Assembly: GCF_040530035.1 (NCBI RefSeq)
Contig: NZ_JBEWCD010000002.1
Span: 2,277,793 to 2,341,792, forward strand
Direction of reading: 5' to 3'
DNA: 64,000 nucleotides
Source of the DNA: Roseibium sp. HPY-6
GTDB lineage: Bacteria; Pseudomonadota; Alphaproteobacteria; Rhizobiales; Stappiaceae
In this document: in pieces, positions 26,534 to 33,983 of the stretch
Layout: each line of letters starts with the position of its first letter
Position numbering within the stretch: position 1 is the first letter of the stretch
Translations under genes and position numbers: made by a program
Notes under the pieces: generated by a model
What the model saw: only the letters and a program-made list of their open reading frames with translations
What the model was told of the DNA's origin: nothing
Databases searched by the model: none

Positions 26534-27016
26534 ATGAAGAAGACGCTGACCGCCGCCCTGATCGGATGTGCTCTTATGGCGGTACCGGCCAAGGCCGAAA
26601 TTGAAGCCGCCCGCGACCTGATGGAGGCCGGACAATTCGAGGAGGCGCGCAAGGAGCTTTGGCCGGCCGCGCGCTCCGGCAATGCGGATGCCGAGGAACT
26701 CATCGGCGTCATGTACGCCATGGGGCTCGGCGTTGAGCGGGACGATCAACGGGCTTTCGAGTGGTATCTCAGGAGTGCCATGAAAGGGCACCCGGGCGCT
26801 CAATCCGGGATCGGCTGGTACTACGAAGTCGGCAGAGGCATGCCCGCACCGGATCTCGTGCGCGCCTACATGTGGTACACGCTGTCGGCGATCGGGGGCG
26901 ACCCCGACGCTGCGATCTCGCTGGAGGAGGTTGTGAAGAAAATGACCAAGGAAGAGATCGAAAAGGCGCATATTCTGGTCGATGATTACAAGGTCTGGAT
27001 GTATCCGTTCCGGTGA
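26534..27016 (+). CDS. Sel1-repeat secreted protein
   Basis: A 160-residue exported protein with a clear signal peptide (MKKTLTAALIGCALMAVPAKAE). Two to three Sel1-like repeats follow: ARDLMEAGQFEEARKELWPA, then NADAEELIGVMYAMGLGVERDDQRAFEWY, then HPGAQSGIGWYYEVGRG. Sel1 repeats are helical protein-interaction scaffolds in the periplasm or envelope. The start has no good ribosome site (GGGAUUGAACGAAACAG precedes the ATG). It begins one base from the presumed start of the divergent MauG-like gene, so its promoter must lie inside that gene. Partners unknown. Confidence 0.85.
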   Translation: MKKTLTAALIGCALMAVPAKAEIEAARDLMEAGQFEEARKELWPAARSGNADAEELIGVMYAMGLGVERDDQRAFEWYLRSAMKGHPGAQSGIGWYYEVGRGMPAPDLVRAYMWYTLSAIGGDPDAAISLEEVVKKMTKEEIEKAHILVDDYKVWMYPFR

Positions 27017-27037
27017 GGTTTCCACCCGGTTTGTTTG

Positions 27038-27072
27038 ACATCCCGGCCAAGCGTAACGCGAGCCGGGGTCAG
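27038..27072. repeat. palindromic intergenic repeat (same family as at 24003 and 48451)
   Basis: TTTGACATCCCGGC...GCCGGGGTC is an imperfect hairpin with arms CCCGGC/GCCGGG. Its sequence pattern, TGACATCCCGGN...GAGCCGGGGTC, matches the elements near 24003-24122 and 48451-48495. It lies between the Sel1 gene and the convergent dctP gene. Confidence 0.5.
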
Positions 27073-27220
27073 AGCGCTACAACAAAAGTGATTGCGCTCA
27101 GCAACCCTCGCTGCGTGTTTTCCAGTGCCGGATCTCGGCATAAGCCGCGTCCGGAATGACGAAAGCAGGGAAAATTGCGAACGCGCCCGGCCTCGGCCGG
27201 ACGCGTCTGGTCAACTAACC

Positions 27221-28279
27221 TTAGTTCAGGTCGGCGTCGCGTGCGCCGTTGATGTCGGTTTCAGCTGCCTGGACGGCTTCTTCCAGAGCACCGAAGATCT
27301 CACCACCGCGGGCGACATTCGACTTGAACCAGTCATAGACCGGAGAAGCGGCTTCCTTGAAGGCAGCCTTTTCTTCAGGCGTCGGCACATAGAGATCACC
27401 GCCACCGGCGACAAAATCTTCGTAAGCCTGGATGGACTTGCGCTTCGGCGAAGCGAACGTTGCCTGCTGAAGGGCATAGAAGCCGTCCACAACGACACGG
27501 CGCATGTCTTCCGGCATGGAGAGGAACTTCTCGTTGCTCATCCACCACAGCGCGCCCATGTAGGCGTGGCCGTCAAGCGTGACATATTGCAGGCCGGCAT
27601 CCGGGAACTTCATGCCCATGATGTCGGTGATGCCGTTCTTGGAGCCTTCGACAACACCGGTCTGGAAGGAGGTGAACAGTTCCGGCCACGGAATCGGCGT
27701 CGGAGAGGCACCGAGTGCCTTGACCAGTTCCTGCGGAAGGTCAGCTACAACGGTCCGGATCTTCAGGCCTTCCATGTCGGCAGGAGCTGCTACACGGCGC
27801 TTCGTATTGGCAAAATTCCGCCAGCCACCGGTGTTGCCGACCGTCATCAGGCGGATCGTGTTGTCGGAATCTTCAAGAGCCATGCCGCGCATGGTCCGGA
27901 CGAAGTCACCGGAAAGAACGTGCTCGGCGATACGGTCGTCGGACATCATGTAGGGCAGGTCGAGAACCTGCACATACGGGAAGATGCCCGAGGCACCGCC
28001 CGAGGTGGAGATGTAGATGTCGATGGCACCGCCTGCGACACCCTGAAGACATTCCGCGCCGTTCGAGCAGAGCTGTGTGCCAATGAAGAGTTCAACTTCG
28101 ATCGCGCCGTTGGATGCGGCTTCCACGAAGTTCTTGAAAACGACAAGACCGTCATAATCCTCGTCGTTCTCGTTGGAGTTTGCAGTTGCGCGCAGCGTGT
28201 AATCTGCGGCAACGGCACTCAATGACGATCCGGCAAGCATTGCCGCGACAGTGAGTGTTTTAAGGGCAGATTTGAGCAT
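27221..28279 (-). CDS. TRAP transporter solute-binding protein (DctP family), SMO-linked
   Basis: A 352-residue periplasmic binding protein with signal peptide (MLKSALKTLTVAAMLAGSSLSAVAA). It has the DctP core: IEVELFIGTQL, IDIYISTSGG, LKIRTVVADLPQELVKALGASPTPIPWPELFTSFQTGVVEG. R175 in LKIRT is the family's conserved ligand-anion arginine and could equally hold a sulfonate. C71 and C77 are close enough for a disulfide. It closes the six-gene minus-strand operon, 27 bases after dctM. By context it should capture the substrate of the monooxygenase, possibly sulfoquinovose or its glycerol glycoside; this is inference, as DctP proteins bind many organic acids. Confidence 0.9.
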   Translation of the reverse strand: MLKSALKTLTVAAMLAGSSLSAVAADYTLRATANSNENDEDYDGLVVFKNFVEAASNGAIEVELFIGTQLCSNGAECLQGVAGGAIDIYISTSGGASGIFPYVQVLDLPYMMSDDRIAEHVLSGDFVRTMRGMALEDSDNTIRLMTVGNTGGWRNFANTKRRVAAPADMEGLKIRTVVADLPQELVKALGASPTPIPWPELFTSFQTGVVEGSKNGITDIMGMKFPDAGLQYVTLDGHAYMGALWWMSNEKFLSMPEDMRRVVVDGFYALQQATFASPKRKSIQAYEDFVAGGGDLYVPTPEEKAAFKEAASPVYDWFKSNVARGGEIFGALEEAVQAAETDINGARDADLN

Positions 28280-28306
28280 CAGGTACCTCCCATATTAAGC
28301 TCAAGA

Positions 28307-29797
28307 TCAGTTGGCAAATCCGGTCAATCGAGGGATCGTCATCGAAAGTGCCGGTATGTAGGTGATCAGGAAGATCACCGCGATTTCTACCGCCAGGAAC
28401 GGCAGAATAGCCTTGGCGATGGTTTCAACCCTTTCCTTTGAAACCGACGCTGCAACAAATAGGACCAGTCCCATGGGCGGTGTCGCCAGACCAATGGTCA
28501 GGTTCACGCTCATGATGATCGCAAAGTGAATGGGATCAACGCCCAATTCCACAAAGATTGGCCCGAGGATCGGTCCGAGAATGATGATCGCCGGGCCCGC
28601 GTCCAGGAACATGCCGACGATGAACAGCAGCAGGTTGATCAGGAACAGCAGGATTAGCGGGTTTTCAGACAGCGACAGCACGAAATCCGCCATGATCTGC
28701 GGTGCGTAGCTGAGGCTGACAACGGTCTTGAACGCCATGGCAGCTCCCACCAGCAGCAAAACCACGGCAGACGTGATCCCGGCTCTGTTCAAGATGCCGG
28801 GAATTTCCTTCACCTTGATGGAGTGCAGCACGAAAAAACCGATAATCAGGGCGTAGGCCACAGCAACTGCCGCGGCTTCCGTCGGCGTGAACACACCGAT
28901 GAGAATGCCGCCAAGAATGATGATCGGCGTCTGCAGCGGGGCAACGGCCTTCTTGCATACCATTCTGAAATCGTCTGAAACGGCTCCGCGCAGACCCATC
29001 AGAATGAAATGCGAAATGCCCAGAAGCGCGACGAATAGGATTGCCGTTGTGCCGCCAGTGAGCTCGAGCGATGTCTGACCGACAATGCCGAAAGCGATGG
29101 CAATCAGCACGGATGCAAGGTTGATCCTGAGCAGGGCAAACGACACCCAGTACTCAACAGTCGCCATTTTCTGACCCGGGTTCACGATCCTCTGGGCCTT
29201 GGGCAGATCGTACTTATCCGCCATGAGACGGACGACGAGCATGAGGCCGACGCCGACCATCACGCCGGGCACGATGCCGGCGAGGAAGAGCGCAGCCACG
29301 CTCTCACCCATGACATAGGCGTAAATGATCATGATGCCGGACGGCGGAATGATCGGCCCGATGACCGAGGAGGCTGCCGTAACAGCCGCGGCGAACCGGC
29401 GGGTATAGCCCTGTTTTTCCATCGCCGGGATCAGCATCGAGCCAAGCGCAGATGTGTCGGCAACGGCCGAGCCGGAAAGGCCTGCAAAGAGCATCGAAGA
29501 CAGGATGTTCACGTGCGCCAGACCGCCGCGCAGGTGTCCCATGAGCGCCTGGCTGAATTCCACAAGTCGGGTCGTGATGCCGCCTTTGTTCATCAGCTCG
29601 CCGGCGAGCATGAAAAATGGAATCGCCATCAGAGGAAAGCTGTCCATGCCGTTGTAAACGTTACGGTAAAGCAACGTGATGTCGCGTTCTTGTCCGCTCA
29701 TCCACAACAGGATGCCCGGTGCTGCGAGCAGACCGAAAAAGACCGGCAGGCCGATCATCAGGAAGAACAGGAAGACGGGGAGGAACCAGATCAGCAT
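28307..29797 (-). CDS. dctM: TRAP transporter large permease subunit (DctM)
   Basis: A 496-residue inner-membrane protein with about twelve helices, the ion-coupled transport subunit of a TRAP system. Marks are LAGELMNKGGITTRLVEFSQALMGHLRGGLAHVNILSSMLFAGLSGSAVADTSALGSMLIPAM, IGPIIPPSGIMIIYAYV and, near the C-terminus, VNLTIGLATPPMGLVLF. It starts on the last base of dctQ (coordinates share 29797), so the two are translationally coupled, and dctP follows 27 bases on. It belongs to the operon headed by the flavin monooxygenase. Confidence 0.94.
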   Translation of the reverse strand: MLIWFLPVFLFFLMIGLPVFFGLLAAPGILLWMSGQERDITLLYRNVYNGMDSFPLMAIPFFMLAGELMNKGGITTRLVEFSQALMGHLRGGLAHVNILSSMLFAGLSGSAVADTSALGSMLIPAMEKQGYTRRFAAAVTAASSVIGPIIPPSGIMIIYAYVMGESVAALFLAGIVPGVMVGVGLMLVVRLMADKYDLPKAQRIVNPGQKMATVEYWVSFALLRINLASVLIAIAFGIVGQTSLELTGGTTAILFVALLGISHFILMGLRGAVSDDFRMVCKKAVAPLQTPIIILGGILIGVFTPTEAAAVAVAYALIIGFFVLHSIKVKEIPGILNRAGITSAVVLLLVGAAMAFKTVVSLSYAPQIMADFVLSLSENPLILLFLINLLLFIVGMFLDAGPAIIILGPILGPIFVELGVDPIHFAIIMSVNLTIGLATPPMGLVLFVAASVSKERVETIAKAILPFLAVEIAVIFLITYIPALSMTIPRLTGFAN

Positions 29798-30387
29798 CAG
29801 TCAGCCCCCGCCATGTCAGCATCCGGAATGGCCGGCAGGCGATCGTCGCCGCCAACGATTGAAATCACGCTTCGAAGAATGAGCTCAATGTTCACCAGGG
29901 TGAGGAGAACGACCCCAACCAGAAGCGACATCATCATCCAGCTTCTCGGCACGCGGATCCATTCCGTCAAGGTGAAATTGCCCGGTACATAGAGGGACGC
30001 GGTCGCAAACTTGCCGCCGAAGCCGGTCACCTCTGCATAGCCGATCTGCACGGCGATCACGAGAACAAGGAGCGAGATAAGCAGCAGAAAGAGCGAGAGA
30101 AGCCGTCCAATGGCTTGGGGCAGCGCATGACCGAGCATGTCGATCGCCACGAACCCGCCGCGCCGGAAGGCGGTTGGCGCCATGAGCCCGGTCATCCACA
30201 ACATGCAAAAACGCGCCGCCTCGTCAGGCCAGGGCAGCGCGTTGTTGAACACGTATCGGAAAACAACCTGAATCAAGATCGCAATGACCATCAAGGCCAC
30301 CGCAACGATGCCTATCGCCCGGCCTATCCGCAACAGCTGCGAATTGACGTAGGCGAGCGGTGCAAGAACCGCCAGCAATGCCCCCAT
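29797..30387 (-). CDS. dctQ: TRAP transporter small permease subunit (DctQ)
   Basis: A 196-residue protein with four membrane helices. The DctQ signature FRYVFNNALPWPDEAARFCMLWMTGLMAPTAFRRGGFVAID is present, followed by a long loop and a fourth helix (MMMSLLVGVVLLTLVNIEL). The C-terminal tail is polar. It lies 58 bases after the flavin reductase and overlaps dctM by one base, forming one operon with the monooxygenase genes. Confidence 0.92.
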   Translation of the reverse strand: MGALLAVLAPLAYVNSQLLRIGRAIGIVAVALMVIAILIQVVFRYVFNNALPWPDEAARFCMLWMTGLMAPTAFRRGGFVAIDMLGHALPQAIGRLLSLFLLLISLLVLVIAVQIGYAEVTGFGGKFATASLYVPGNFTLTEWIRVPRSWMMMSLLVGVVLLTLVNIELILRSVISIVGGDDRLPAIPDADMAGAD

Positions 30388-30445
30388 ACGGGCTCCTCCC
30401 TAGTACTTCTTATCCGACCGGGCGATTCCGTCCGACCGTGTGCTC

Positions 30446-30961
30446 TCATTCTGGAGCGATTTGTCCGAGTTTGCCTGCAAAAAAAGTCAGCGCCTCCCCG
30501 TGGCGCATTTCTGCCTGCATGACCTGACCCAAGACTATCAGGTGATCGCCGCCTTCATAAGCAGCAAAACGCTTGCATTCGAAACGGGCAAGGCAATGCT
30601 CGATCAGCGGCACACCGTTTTCATCGATGGTGTGCGGCAGCTGGTCGAAGGCGTGTGCATTGCGCACAAAGCCGTTGCATACCTCAGCCTGATGATGACT
30701 GAGAACATGAATGGCGTAGTTTTCTGCCGTTTCGAAATACTGGAACCGGCGCGAACCTTTGTCCGGCATCCAAAGAACAAGCGGCGGATCAAGCGAGACG
30801 GACGAAAAGCTGTTGGCGGTAATGCCGACGGGTCCGTCATGTGACCCTGTGGTGACGACGGTCACCCCTGTGGCAAAACGGCCGAAGGCGTCGCGCAGGA
30901 GCCGGGTGTTTTCGGTATGCGGTTCAAAGGTAACGGGATGATTGGCATTTTGCATGGTCAT
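30446..30961 (-). CDS. smoA: NAD(P)H:FMN reductase (SmoA-like partner of the monooxygenase)
   Basis: A 171-residue flavin reductase of the HpaC/RutF type. The flavin-binding core reads LRDAFGRFATGVTVVTTGSHDGPVGITANSFSSVSLDPPLVLWMPDKGS, followed by YAIHVLSHHQAEVCN. Such enzymes supply FMNH2 to two-component monooxygenases, and one is encoded two genes upstream. Its start overlaps the stop of the aldo/keto reductase by one base (TGATG). The order monooxygenase, aldo/keto reductase, flavin reductase matches the sulfo-SMO genes smoC, smoB, smoA of Agrobacterium, which desulfonate sulfoquinovose. The family is secure; the SmoA role is inferred from context. Confidence 0.72.
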   Translation of the reverse strand: MTMQNANHPVTFEPHTENTRLLRDAFGRFATGVTVVTTGSHDGPVGITANSFSSVSLDPPLVLWMPDKGSRRFQYFETAENYAIHVLSHHQAEVCNGFVRNAHAFDQLPHTIDENGVPLIEHCLARFECKRFAAYEGGDHLIVLGQVMQAEMRHGEALTFFAGKLGQIAPE

Positions 30962-31851
30962 CAGGGTACCTCGTTTCCAAGGGCGGCTTCATAGAGCCGG
31001 TACCAGGTTTCACGATCAAGGGTGACTTTCAGCGCGTCCGAGATTTTCGCGATGCGGTCAGGGTTGTTCGTTCCCATCACCGGCAGCAGTTTTGCAGGGT
31101 GAGCGAGAAGAAACGCGACCGCGACGGCAGACCTGTCGACGCCAAATTGCGCGGCAATCTCGTCAAGAACTTCACCGAGTTTCCCGCTTCCGGAGACTAA
31201 GGCGCCGCCGCCGAGCGGGGACCATGCCATGAGCTTGGTGCCAAGACGCTGATGAAAGGCAAGATCGCCATTCGTGAACGGAGAAATCTCCGCCAGCGAT
31301 ATTTCAATCTGGTTCGTCACGAGCGTGTTGGACATGGCGGATTGCAGCAACTCCCAGTCCCACGGACGGAAATTGGAAACGCCGATGTTTTTCACCTTGC
31401 CGCTTTTGACCAGATTGTCGAGCGCAGCGCCGGTCTCATGGTGATCCATGAGTGGGTCCGGACGGTGAATGAGCAACAGATCGATCGTTTCAATCCCCAT
31501 GTCGCTCAGCGAATTTTCAACCGATCTGTCGATATGCGCGCGCGACGTGTCGTAGTATTTCACCTTCGCATCCGCGTATCGGCCAACCGGGGCGACGATG
31601 TCGCACTTCGTGACGATCTCCATGCTGTTGCGCAGGGACGGATTGGCTTTCAACGCGCCGCCAAGAACTGCTTCAGCAGCGTAGCCACCATAGATGTCAG
31701 CCTGGTCGAACGTGGTGATACCCTGGTCCAGGCACAGTTGGATTTTCTTTTCCACATATGCGGGCGACGTGTCCGCATCGTCGCCGAGCCGCCACATGCC
31801 ATAGATCAGACGGGAAAATTCCAGAGTGTCGGAGAGTTTGACACGTTCCAT
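30961..31851 (-). CDS. smoB: aldo/keto reductase (SmoB-like, proposed 6-oxo-glucose reductase)
   Basis: A 296-residue TIM-barrel aldo/keto reductase. The catalytic tetrad is visible: Asp and Tyr in TFDQADIYGGYAAE, Lys in EIVTKCDI, His in LLLIHRPDPL. The C-terminal cofactor region contains LPVMGTNNPDRIAKISDAL. In the sulfo-SMO pathway, SmoB reduces 6-oxo-glucose, the product of sulfoquinovose desulfonation, to glucose with NADPH; this role fits the neighbours. ATG at 31851 overlaps the monooxygenase stop by one base (TAATG). The frame runs on to 32082, but that would lie inside the monooxygenase gene. A general aldo/keto reductase of another sugar pathway remains possible. Confidence 0.72.
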   Translation of the reverse strand: MERVKLSDTLEFSRLIYGMWRLGDDADTSPAYVEKKIQLCLDQGITTFDQADIYGGYAAEAVLGGALKANPSLRNSMEIVTKCDIVAPVGRYADAKVKYYDTSRAHIDRSVENSLSDMGIETIDLLLIHRPDPLMDHHETGAALDNLVKSGKVKNIGVSNFRPWDWELLQSAMSNTLVTNQIEISLAEISPFTNGDLAFHQRLGTKLMAWSPLGGGALVSGSGKLGEVLDEIAAQFGVDRSAVAVAFLLAHPAKLLPVMGTNNPDRIAKISDALKVTLDRETWYRLYEAALGNEVP

Positions 31852-33005
31852 TAGCGGCGGACTCCATTGCCAAGCGGGGTTGCAGGTGTTTCGGCCGGAA
31901 CGCGGCCATAGGCGTGGGGCAGGGAGCAGGTCTTCAGGTTCGGTAAGACGCGCGCCCCGAAATGCTTTGCCTCTTCGATGTGCGGGTAGCCGGAGAAGAT
32001 GAACGCGCGAATGCCCATCTTCTGGTAGGCCTCGATTTTCGACATGACCTGGTCGGCAGAGCCGACAAGCGCGGCACCACATCCGGACCGGGCCCGGCCG
32101 ACACCTGTCCAGAGGTTCGACTCTATGTAGCCGAATTCGTCTGCAACTTCCCGGTTCTTTGCCTGATGGCTGACGCCGAGCGACTTTGCGTCGAGGGCGC
32201 GTTCACGAATGGCCGTACCCTGAACGTCGTCCAGCTTCGAGACGATATAGTCGGCATATTCCTGCGCTTCTTTTTCCGTGTCTCTGACAATCATGTGGAC
32301 GCGCAGGCCGTAATCGAGTGTGCGGTCGTATTTCTCCGCAACCTCGTTAACCGCCTTCATGCGGCCTTCAAGTTCCTCGATCTTTTCAGGCCACATCAGG
32401 TAGACGTCGCAGTGCTGTCCGCACAGCTCAAGCGCCGCCGGAGAGTAACCGCCGAAATAAAGCAGCGGGCCGCCCGTCTGATAGGGTCTTACCGGATCTG
32501 TCGTTAAACCCTTGAAGTTGTAGATTTCGCCTTCGTAGTTGATCTCATCCTGTGTCCATGCCTGTTTCAGGATTTCGACAACTTCGCGCGAACGCTGGTA
32601 GCGGTATCCGCTGTCGGCCTGTTCCCCCGGAAAGTCCGAAGAAATGATATTGACCGTCAGCCGGCCTTCCAGCATGTGGTCGAGCGTTGCGATCGTACGG
32701 GCAAGCATGATCGGCTGCATTTCTCCGCAGCGCACAGCTGCAAGCAGATTGATTTTCTCCGTGATCGGCGCGCAGCCGGCAACGAAAGAGAGCGTGTCCT
32801 GACCGACCTGATAGGACGACGGGCACAGGATATTGCGAAAACCTTGTTCTTCCGCGGTTGTCACAATCTCCGAGCAATGCTTCCAGGACGAGCGCAAGTC
32901 ACCTTCCGGAAACCCCAGAAACTGGTAGTCGTCCGAGCACAACGCGGAGAACCAGGAAACTTCCGCTGCATCGAGGTCCGGAGATGTCACTGGGACAACA
33001 GTCAT
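31851..33005 (-). CDS. smoC: FMNH2-dependent (luciferase-like) sulfonate monooxygenase, SmoC-like
   Basis: A 384-residue bacterial-luciferase-like monooxygenase related to the alkanesulfonate monooxygenase SsuD. Blocks are FRNILCPSSYQVGQDTLSFVAGCAP, INLLAAVRCGEMQPIMLARTIATLDHMLEGRLTVNIISSDF, GYRYQRSREVVEIL, GPLLYFGGYSPAALEL and ALVGSADQVMSKIEAYQKMGIRAFIFSGYPHIEEA. SsuD-type enzymes release sulfite from sulfonates using FMNH2 and oxygen. The two genes downstream encode an aldo/keto reductase and a flavin reductase, as in the sulfoquinovose cluster smoABC, which favours a sulfoquinovose substrate over simple alkanesulfonates. It heads the six-gene operon that ends with a TRAP transporter. Substrate is inferred, not seen. 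Confidence 0.72.
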   Translation of the reverse strand: MTVVPVTSPDLDAAEVSWFSALCSDDYQFLGFPEGDLRSSWKHCSEIVTTAEEQGFRNILCPSSYQVGQDTLSFVAGCAPITEKINLLAAVRCGEMQPIMLARTIATLDHMLEGRLTVNIISSDFPGEQADSGYRYQRSREVVEILKQAWTQDEINYEGEIYNFKGLTTDPVRPYQTGGPLLYFGGYSPAALELCGQHCDVYLMWPEKIEELEGRMKAVNEVAEKYDRTLDYGLRVHMIVRDTEKEAQEYADYIVSKLDDVQGTAIRERALDAKSLGVSHQAKNREVADEFGYIESNLWTGVGRARSGCGAALVGSADQVMSKIEAYQKMGIRAFIFSGYPHIEEAKHFGARVLPNLKTCSLPHAYGRVPAETPATPLGNGVRR

Positions 33006-33184
33006 TCATTTTCTCCCTGGAGCCGCCTGCACTGGTTCTGACGCAGGTCGCGGGCTCTAACTCATTCAAATCGATCTGTTTTCAGCAGCTGGACCGCGAA
33101 CGATCGGGGTGATTTCGGATCTGGGTTTCGTTTGATTTCGAACGGGTTCACTTTACCGTCGATTTATTCTTGCTTATCATCCGC

Positions 33185-33200
33185 ATTGATGTAAATCAAT
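33185..33200. promoter_or_regulatory. candidate GntR operator between smo operon and regulator
   Basis: ATTGAT-GTAA-ATCAAT is a perfect 6-base inverted repeat, followed at 33203-33210 by a related half site, GTATCAAT. It lies 36 bases before the GntR start and about 180 bases from the monooxygenase start, in the only intergenic gap between the two transcripts. Confidence 0.5.
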
Positions 33201-33236
33201 AGTGTATCAATTTAAAAGCCAGGCCGCCCGAACGCC

Positions 33237-33947
33237 ATGCAATCATCGTCGCAGACCTCAAATGCGCTGCCGCTCTATTTGCAGATCAGTGAGCTTCTGA
33301 TCAGGGATATTGCCGCCGGACGACTGATCGATGGAGAGCGTCTGCCACCTGAACGCGACATGGCGGATGAATTGGGTATTTCCATCGGAACGCTCCGAAA
33401 GGCGCTTGCCGACCTTACGGAGAAAGGCTTACTCGAACGGGTCCAGGGTTCGGGGAACTACATACGCCAGGGCCGTACTCAGCAGAGCATCTACGCGATG
33501 TTCCGGCTGGAGCTCCTGAGCGGAGGCGGTTTGCCACGGGCTGACATCCTGAGCACGGAGCGTCTGCGGAAGCCGGACGAGTTTCCTGAGTTCGGCAAAA
33601 GTCCGGAAGGCACGCGGATCCGCAGGTTGAGATATCTCAACGATGTCGTGATAGCCGTCGAGGAAATCTGGCTTGACGGTGATGCGGGTTTTGTGAAACG
33701 AGACCTGCTTTCGGACTCCCTTTACAGGTTCTACCAGAAGCATCTCGGATTCTGGATCACGCGCGCAGAAGATCGTGTGACGATAGGAGAGGTGCCAGAC
33801 TGGGCTCCGCAGGATTTCACACTTGTGCCGGGGACAGTCACGGGTTTCATCGAGAGGTTCAGCTGGTCAGACCGGCCGGAACCGGTCGAATATTCACGCA
33901 CCTGGTTCGACACGAACAGGGCGCATTACGTACAGCGGTTGAAATAG
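33237..33947 (+). CDS. GntR-family regulator, HutC/UTRA subfamily
   Basis: A 236-residue regulator. The N-terminal winged helix is classical: LYLQISELLIRDIAAGRLIDGERLPPERDMADELGISIGTLRKALADLTEKGLLERVQGSGNYI. The C-terminal UTRA domain (about residues 90-235) contains RIRRLRYLNDVVIAVEEIWLD and EYSRTWFDTNRAHYV, where the effector binds. UTRA regulators usually sense sugars, sugar phosphates or amino-acid breakdown products. It is divergent from the monooxygenase operon and co-directional with the Gfo/Idh gene 36 bases downstream. It is therefore the probable local regulator of both arms, with an effector such as sulfoquinovose or a pathway intermediate. Confidence 0.9.
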   Translation: MQSSSQTSNALPLYLQISELLIRDIAAGRLIDGERLPPERDMADELGISIGTLRKALADLTEKGLLERVQGSGNYIRQGRTQQSIYAMFRLELLSGGGLPRADILSTERLRKPDEFPEFGKSPEGTRIRRLRYLNDVVIAVEEIWLDGDAGFVKRDLLSDSLYRFYQKHLGFWITRAEDRVTIGEVPDWAPQDFTLVPGTVTGFIERFSWSDRPEPVEYSRTWFDTNRAHYVQRLK

Positions 33948-33983
33948 GCGGGCCGCAAGAAGCCCGCCGTGAAGGAGACTTGG

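Noticed and set aside
25211..27025. Extended 604-residue reading of the MauG-like gene
   Set aside because: The first ~164 residues are antisense to the Sel1 gene and precede a clear signal peptide.
27092..28225. Plus-strand open frame opposite dctP
   Set aside because: Shadow of the DctP gene; the minus-strand product has a signal peptide and full TRAP motifs.
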